From positions 75,507,635-75,571,634 of the forward strand of contig NC_134398.1 in NCBI RefSeq assembly GCF_050003625.1: a stretch of DNA of 64,000 nt, given 5' to 3'. The notes beneath the pieces were generated by a model that worked only from the letters and a program-made list of their open reading frames with translations, did not search any database and had not been told where the DNA came from. The position numbers and the translations under genes were made by a program. The stretch comes from Haematobia irritans (lineage: Eukaryota; Arthropoda; Insecta; Diptera; Muscidae). Below, one piece after another: positions 56,930 through 64,000 of the stretch. How positions within the stretch are numbered: the first letter of the stretch is position 1; each line of letters opens with the position of its first letter.

Positions 56930-57370
56930 ATTTTATTTCTATAAAAAATTTGGTTAAAATTTTATTTCTATAGTAAATCTTGTCAAAATTTTATTTCTAT
57001 AGAAAATTTTGTCAAAATTTTATTTCTATAGAAAATGTTGTCAAAATTTTATTTCTATAGAAATTTTTTTTCCAAATTTTATTTCTGTAGATTTTTTTTT
57101 CCAAATTTTACTTCTATAGAAAATGTTGTCAAAATTTTATTTCTATAGAAAATTTTTGTAAAAATTTTATTTCTAAAGAAAATCTTGTCAAAATTTTATT
57201 TCTATAGAAAATTTAGTCAAAATTTTATTTCTATAGAAAATTTTGTTAAAATTTTATTTCTATAGAAAAGTTTGTTAAAATTTTATTTCTGTAGAAAATT
57301 TTATCAAAATTTTCTTTCTATAGAAAATTTTGTTAATTTTTTTTTATGTCTATAGAAAATTTTGTTAAAA
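56930..57370. repeat. 29-30-bp minisatellite, reverse copy
   Basis: About 14 units of AAAATTTTATTTCTATAGAA with variants, matching 52510-52775 on the opposite strand. Confidence 0.9.
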
Positions 57371-57372
57371 AG

Positions 57373-57712
57373 TTATACGAAAAAATGATGCACAGTGCGG
57401 GTGAAAAATGGTTAAATTTGGGAAGAATAATTCTCGTATGTAAATTTCATAAGAAATTAACATAAAAGAACCAAATTGAATCATCTCACCCGGCCAGATC
57501 TCGCTAAAGACTATGGAAATGTATAGTGGCCAACACTGAAACATATATGTATAGTCAGGCTTGCGAGATGGGTATCTGGCATTTTCTTTTCAGTAACTTA
57601 ATGATGTCAATTCCCTTAATCTTCCTGTCCAATAAGCTCGAATAAATATTGTAATAATTTCTAGTTTAAATGATTTGGACATTGAACCAGCCTGCATTGA
57701 TATCAGGCTAAC
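57373..57712. mobile_element. Insertion inside family A
   Basis: It interrupts the minisatellite, which resumes as TTTTATGTCTATAGAAAATT at about 57722. It ends GATATCAGGCTAACAT and resembles 36546-36830 plus its GTTAGCCTGATA boundary in reverse. No coding frame. Confidence 0.6.
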
Positions 57713-58015
57713 ATAAAAAAAAAAATTTTATGTCTATAGAAAATTTTGTCAAACTGAATTATATACGTACTTGATCGATCTTTTTTGATTTAATATAACC
57801 ACGTATGGACTTACATACAATTTAGAAGACGGTGTTAGGAGGTTTTAAGATACCTAGCCATCGGCAAGCGCTACCGCAACTTAAGTAATTCAATTGTGGA
57901 TAGCAGTGTTTAGAAGAAGTTTCTACGCAATCCTTGGTGGAGGGTACATAAGCTTCGGCCTGGTCGAACTTACGGCCGTACATACTTGTTTGTTCCTATG
58001 GTGGAGGGTATAAAG

Positions 58016-58689
58016 ATATATTCTATTTTAAATACACTGGAAGGCGGGGAGGGATACTAATTTCCAAATTTCTGGCAAATGGATGAGAATAGCGCATTAC
58101 ATGCTCTAAAACTAAAATCAAGAACTATATCTAACTATAAATCATCTTGCGAAATAACAGCAAATTCTAGTTTTGAGGCAAATCGGATTAAAACCGTGTC
58201 CTGTTAAAAATGTTGATACAAATGTTTGTTTGATGATTATATAAAAAAACTGAATTTTCGCTCTTATAACAACAATGTAGGTCCTTCTTTTTCCAATTTC
58301 CAAAGAAGGCACAGAATAATGTTTGCGGGCATTTTTTAGAAAGGAAGTGCCAGGCATTTTAGCATGCATGATAGGAGAAGGCATATGGGAAGGTGTTAAG
58401 GATCCGAAAATCATGGGTTAAGAAGGCATGATTTTTGCGGTACTTCGCAATTTTCCCGCTGGGTGGTGGTGCCAAACACATATACACTCACATAGATATA
58501 TGCTCGCATTACTACAACAACAATAACAATGACAATAGACAATGAGATGAAATGAGAATGCAAAATAACAAAGCAAAGTGGTTGTTGTACTATGAGAGAG
58601 TAAGAACTAACGTTGCGATATGAAAATAAGCAAACAAAAGAACATAAAAGAAATTTGGGAAAGTACCAGAAAATGAATAGATGATTCCA
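58016..58689. other. Unassigned sequence
   Basis: No recognised gene. An open frame at 58142-58414 (minus) shows no family signature or biased composition and is probably accidental. ACAACAACAATAACAATGAC near 58515. Confidence 0.4.
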
Positions 58690-58798
58690 ACAAGTGATAA
58701 CGAAATTTTATCGTTACAATTTTAAATTTTAAATTAACGGAAACTAATTTAAATAAACTTAAATCTATAATTATCAAATTCGTAACACTGCCTCCCGC

Positions 58799-59908
58799 TT
58801 AAGCCTGTTCGTCCCGAACAGGCACAGAACCTGTTCCGTAAGGAGCCAATCGTTCCAGATGTACAACTTTCATCTTTGATCTAGGGCTGTCGTCCTTCTG
58901 AATCCGGTATACAACATCATTGATCTTCTTGATGACTTTGTATGGGCCTTTCCACTGTGTTTGCAGTTTAGGACACAATCCTTTCTTTCGTTGCGGGTTA
59001 AATAGCAGAACCAATTCTTCTTCCTGGAAGCCCTCAGTATTTACAGCACGATCGTATCTCGCCTTCATTCTGTTGCTGACCATTTTTATTTTGTTGCACA
59101 CTGATTCGTGAACTTCACCGAAAGTGTTTGGGTTGTCGTTTCTGTTTTCTTCCATGGCGAGCTCATTAGGTTTAGCGCCGAATATCAGATCTCTAGGCAA
59201 CTTCAACTCAGTTCCGAATACAACATTGGCCGGTGTTCGAGAGGTGGAATCATGAATGGCAGATCTATAGGACAGCAAAAACTTTGGTATATGCTCGTCC
59301 CAGTCGCTCTGACCGTTGTCCACTACTTTTCGAAGATGTTCCTCCAGAGTGCGATTAAACCTTTCTACCATGCCATCGGATTGTGGATGTAATGGCGTAG
59401 TTCTCGTTTTCTTGATACCAAGGGATTCGCACATCTTTTTTGAATATGGCCGATTCAAAATTTCTTCCCTGGTCTGAGTGAATCTCGGACAGCACACCGT
59501 AGCGACATATCCAGTTTTTGTTGACCACATCCACAATCGTTTTTGCCTCTTGGTTTGGAATTGCATACACCTCCGGCCATTTGCTGAAGTAATCCATGAC
59601 CACAAGGACATAACGGTTTCCAGAATCACTTACTGGGAAAGGGCCTGCCACGTCCATTGCTATTCTTTCAAACGGGGCTCCTGGTCTATACTCTTGCATA
59701 GGACCTCGACTTTTCCTTGTTGGACCTTTCGCCTCCATGCACTCTCGCAATTGGCTACCCATTCAGCAATTGATTTCTGGCATCCAACCCAGTAGAATCG
59801 TTGCTTCACTTTCTGGGCTGTTTTGGTTATTCCCAGATGACCTCCACTGGGACCATTATGGAACTCCGCCAAAACGTCTCTTATTTTGGAATCCGGTACG
59901 ATGATCAA
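58799..59908 (-). pseudogene. gypsy integrase, copy A
   Basis: Three overlapping frames: zinc region FHNGPSGGHLGITK; core with Asp in MDVAGPFPVSD and Asp in HSDQGRNFES; then PQSDGMVERFNRTLEEHLRK with Glu and a C-terminal FNPQRKKGLCPKL to GSVPVRDEQA. Frameshifts near 59760 and 59420 break it. Both also occur in copy B, so they predate the duplication. Confidence 0.87.
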
Positions 59909-59938
59909 ATTTCGGCTGCTCTTGCCATCTTCGCTTTC

Positions 59939-60652
59939 CTATTTACGTTGCGGGGATCCATTGACTAGAACTAAACTATCCCATTGAGCCCAGTATGATT
60001 TCATAAGTGGACTTTCGGCTGCGATGTCTTTCTTACTGGGCTTCTTGTTCTCTACCTTTGCCGAAATAATTTTGTTCAAAATGGGATCTTTACGCTGTTC
60101 TGTTGGCCAGTCCACTCCAGATTCGATGTGTAACAGCCGAATATCAACAATCTCCTCCTTATGTTCAGCTTTTGAGCAGTGCTTGCATTCTATACTGCAA
60201 GCTCGACGTGACATCGCGTCAGCGTTACCGTGTTTTCCACCTTTTCTATGCTCGATACTGAAATCATAGCTTTGGAGCCTCTCGATCCAACGTGCCATTT
60301 CAGCTTCCGGATTATTAAATTGGAGCAACCATCGTAGAGCTGAGTGATCAGTCCTGAGCAAGAAGTGTTGTCCATACAAATATTTATGATAATGTTTTAC
60401 GCTCTCTACGATGGCTAGCAGCTCTCGTCGCCTTACACAGTAGTTCTTTTCGGGCTTGGACAACGTTCGGCTGAAATATCCGATGACCTTCTCCTTGCCG
60501 TCTATCTGTTGAGATAGAACACCTCCAATACCATGCGCGCTAGCATCTGTATCCAAAACAAATTTTCGACCGGAATAGGATACGCTAGAACAGGAGCTGA
60601 ACATAAAAGTTATTTTAAATGTTGGAATGAATCCTCCTGTTCGTCGCTCCAC
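59939..60652 (-). pseudogene. gypsy RNase H, copy A
   Basis: VLDTDASAHGIGGVLSQ, YCVRRRELLAIVESVKHYHK, RTDHSALRWLLQF and HGNADAMSRRAC define the RNase H. It continues into the linker before integrase and stops at 59939. The upstream part is cut by the duplication boundary. Confidence 0.87.
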
Positions 60653-60804
60653 TGGAACTTCTGACCTTTTTGCGTCAATTTATGGAGACTAGCGGCGATG
60701 CTTGCGAAGTTTGGGACGAATCGTCGTTACAATTTTAAATTTTAAATTAACGGAAACTAATTTAAATAAACTTAAATCTATAATTATCAAATTCGTAACA
60801 CTGC

Positions 60805-61921
60805 CTCCCGCTTAAGCCTGTTCGTCCCGAACAGGCACAGAACCTGTTCCGTAAGGAGCCAATCGTTCCAGGTGTACAACTTTCATCTTTGATCTAGGGC
60901 TGTCGTCCTTCTGAATCCGGTATACAACATCATTGATCTTCTTGATGACTTTGTATGGGCCTTCCCACTGTGTTTACAGTTTAGGACACAATCCTTTCTT
61001 TCGTTGCGGGTTAAATAGCAGAACCAATTCTTCTTCTTGGAAGCCCTCAGTATTTACAGCACGATCGTATCTCGCCTTCATTCTGTTGCTGACCATTTTT
61101 ATTTTGTTGCACACTGATTCGTGAACTTCACCGAAAGTGTTTGGGTTGTCGTTTCTGTTTTCTTCCATGGCGAGCTCATTAGGTTTAGCGCCGAATATCA
61201 GATCTCTAGGCAACTTCAACTCAGTTCCGAATACAACATTGGCCGGTGTTCGAGAGGTGGAATCATGAATGGCAGATCTATAGGACAGCAAAAACTTTGG
61301 TATATGCTCGTCCCAGTCGCTCTGACCGTTGTCCACTACTTTTCGAAGATGTTCCTCCAGAGTGCGATTAAACCTTTCTACCATGCCATCGGATTGTGGA
61401 TGTAATGGCGTAGTTCTCGTTTTCTTGATACCAAGGGATTCGCACATCTTTTTTGAATATGGCCGATTCAAAATTTCTTCCCTGGTCTGAGTGAATCTCG
61501 GACAGCACACCGTAGCGACATATCCAGTTTTTGTTGACCACATCCACAATCGTTTTTGCCTCTTGGTTTGGAATTGCATACACCTCCGGCCATTTGCTGA
61601 AGTAATCCATGACCACAAGGACATAACGGTTTCCAGAATCACTTACTGGGAAAGGGCCTGCCACGTCCATTGCTATTCTTTCAAACGGGGCTCCTGGTCT
61701 ATACTCTTGCATAGGACCTCGACTTTTCCTTGTTGGACCTTTCGCCTCCATGCACTCTCGCAATTGGCTACCCATTCAGCAATTGATTTCTGGCATCCAA
61801 CCCAGTAGAATCGTTGCTTCACTTTCTGGGCTGTTTTGGTTATTCCCAGATGACCTCCACTGGGACCATTATGGAACTCCGCCAAAACGTCTCTTATTTT
61901 GGAATCCGGTACGATGATCAA
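60805..61921 (-). pseudogene. gypsy integrase, copy B
   Basis: Nearly identical to copy A. An additional premature stop follows LCPKL at 60974 (CAG to TAG), so its last about 57 codons are cut off. Same two frameshifts as copy A. Confidence 0.87.
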
Positions 61922-61951
61922 ATTTCGGCTGCTCTTGCCATCTTCGCTTTC

Positions 61952-62569
61952 CTATTTACGTTGCAGGGATCCATTGACTAGAACTAAACTATCCCATTGA
62001 GCCCAGTATGATTTCATAAGTGGACTTTCGGCTGCGATGTCTTTCTTACTGGGCTTCTTGTTCTCTTCCTTTGCCGAAATAATTTTGTTCAAAATGGGAT
62101 CTTTACGCTGTTCTGTTGGCCAGTCCACTCCAGATTCGATGTGTAACAGCCGAATATCAACAATCTCCTCCTTATGTTCAGCTTTTGAGCAGTGCTTGCA
62201 TTCTATACTGCAAGCTCGACGTGACAAAGCGTCAGCGTTACCGTGTTTTCCACCTTTTCTATGCTCGATACTGAAATCATAGCTTTGGAGCCTCTCGATC
62301 CAACGTGCCAGTTCAGCTTCCGGATTCTTGAATTGGAGCAACCATCGTAGAGCTGAGTGATCAGTCCTGAGCAAGAAGTGTTGTCCATACAAATATTTAT
62401 GATAATGTTTTACGCTCTCTACGATGGCTAGCAGCTCTCGTCGCCTTACACAGTAGTTCTTTTCGGGCTTGGACAACGTTCGGCTGAAATATCCGATGAC
62501 CTTCTCCTTGCCGTCTATCTGTTGAGATAGAACATCTCCAATACCATGCGCGCTAGCATCTGTATCCAA
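61952..62569 (-). pseudogene. gypsy RNase H, copy B
   Basis: Same domain as copy A with small changes (GIGDVLSQ, NADALSRRAC, ELARWIERL). A one-base insertion near 62578 separates it from the RT frame, so the polyprotein is broken. Confidence 0.87.
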
Positions 62570-62623
62570 AACAAATTTTTCGCCCGGAATAGGATACGCT
62601 AGAACAGGAGCTGAACATAAAAG

Positions 62624-63031
62624 TTATTTTAAATGTTGGAATGAATCCTCCTGTTCGTCGCTCCACTGGAACTTCTGACCTTTTTGCGTCAATTTATGGA
62701 GACTAGCGGCGATGCTTGCGAAGTTTGGGACGAATTGTCGGTAATATGTACATAACCCAAGGAAACTTCTTAATTCGTGGAGATTTCGGGGTCGTGGCCA
62801 ATCTCTGACAGCTTGGATTTTGTCTTCATCGGTTGATATGCCCTCTGCAGTCACATGATGACCCAGGTATTTAACTTCCCGCTGGAAAAGGGAGCATTTC
62901 TTTGCGTTAAGGCGTAGACCAGCGGCGGACAATTGCTGGATAACGTCCTTCAAGTTCTTAAGGTGCTCGTCAAATGTTTTGCCCATCACTATGATGTCAT
63001 CCAAGTATATCAAGCACGATTTGCAGAACAT
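62624..63031 (-). pseudogene. gypsy reverse transcriptase, palm and thumb
   Basis: The frame starts at CLIYLDDIIVMGKTF, the YLDD catalytic motif, and continues LFQREVKYLGHHVTAEGI and LRSFLGLCTYYRQFVPNFA, the standard RT-thumb order of gypsy elements. Fingers and protease are missing; upstream sequence (63032-63200) is unrelated. Confidence 0.88.

Positions 63032-64000
<969 letters not shown>

Larger units (their letters stand above)
55901..57988 (-). repeat. Family A repeat, complete copy, reverse orientation
   Basis: It begins (plus strand) TTTTTATACCCTCCACCATA and has five 148-bp units and the minisatellite at 56930-57370. The far end carries CCTTGGTGGAGGGTACATAA and CGAACTTACGGCCGTA. A dispersed element is inserted at 57373-57712. 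The long minus-strand open frame through the units is not a gene. Confidence 0.75.
58711..62736. repeat. 2,013-bp tandem duplication of gypsy sequence
   Basis: 58711-60723 and 60724-62736 are direct copies with only a few differences (for example a one-base insertion near 62578). The join fuses partial LTR sequence to an RT/RNase H spacer (GACGAATCG/TCGTTAC). Both copies share the same frameshifts. Confidence 0.93.
58690..63031 (-). mobile_element. Ty3/gypsy 3' half with internal tandem duplication
   Basis: Read on the minus strand: RT (63031-62624), RNase H (62569-61952), integrase (61921-60805), the first about 85 bp of the 3' LTR, then again RNase H (60652-59939), integrase (59908-58799) and the first 98 bp of the LTR (58787-58690). 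gag, protease, N-terminal RT and complete LTRs are missing. It belongs to the same family as the fragment at 42185-43101. Confidence 0.9.

Noticed and set aside
58142..58414. 90-codon minus-strand frame
   Set aside because: No recognisable motif, homopolymer-rich; nothing supports it as a gene.

Overview
The window looks like nuclear DNA of a calyptrate (muscid-type) fly. The evidence is AT-rich, intron-rich eukaryotic sequence, no bacterial operons, and almost wall-to-wall dipteran transposable elements: BEL/Pao and Ty3/gypsy LTR retrotransposons, Tc1/mariner DD41D and DD37E transposons, hAT-like non-autonomous elements, LOA-like non-LTR retrotransposons, and two large interspersed repeat families that end in 'GGGTATAA'-type motifs and resemble DINE/Helentron-associated repeats. 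The species assignment is inference. Only one stretch reads convincingly as a host coding exon (9459-9675, minus strand, function unknown).

Layout. 1-2600: a MITE end, a possible first exon, and a deleted DD41D mariner. 3160-9388: a BEL gag/LTR fragment hit by a DD37E mariner; a 2,703-bp piece including it and a 170-bp-arm hairpin has been tandemly duplicated. 9459-11605: host exon, LOA remnant and a TIR element. 12345-27911: one family-B repeat split by three insertions (gypsy, BEL, hAT MITE), each with a clean target-site duplication; the BEL 5' LTR itself holds an intact DD41D mariner with a 361-codon transposase. 27912-38805: family B, C, A and T repeats, another deleted mariner, a BEL LTR, and tRNA-like sequences in opposite orientation. 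38873-43101: a second BEL (RNase H, integrase, post-integrase ORF, 3' LTR) and a gypsy 3' end with its LTR. 43203-46330: a non-LTR endonuclease split by a TA-flanked T element that is itself split by a TIR element. 46340-51030: arrays of family B with a terminal 250-bp unit repeated four times and a hAT element carrying a LINE fragment. 51117-58015: a foldback, two full family-A elements and a MITE. 58690-63031: gypsy RT/RH/INT with a 2,013-bp tandem duplication. 63291-64000: a TA tract and an LOA C-terminus.

The most interesting signals are: (1) a 3' ORF placed after pol in two divergent BEL elements, coding zinc knuckles plus a retropepsin-like domain that appears to lack the catalytic Asp, with a strong splice-acceptor-like site before its ATG in one copy; (2) a non-autonomous DNA element family carrying two divergent tRNA-like pol III promoters; (3) a long hairpin fixed inside a recent tandem duplication; (4) a gypsy insertion whose outer ends show it was once a tandem multimer. 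The transposon genes do not form a shared pathway; the window is a record of serial nested insertions. All translations and alignments were made by eye.
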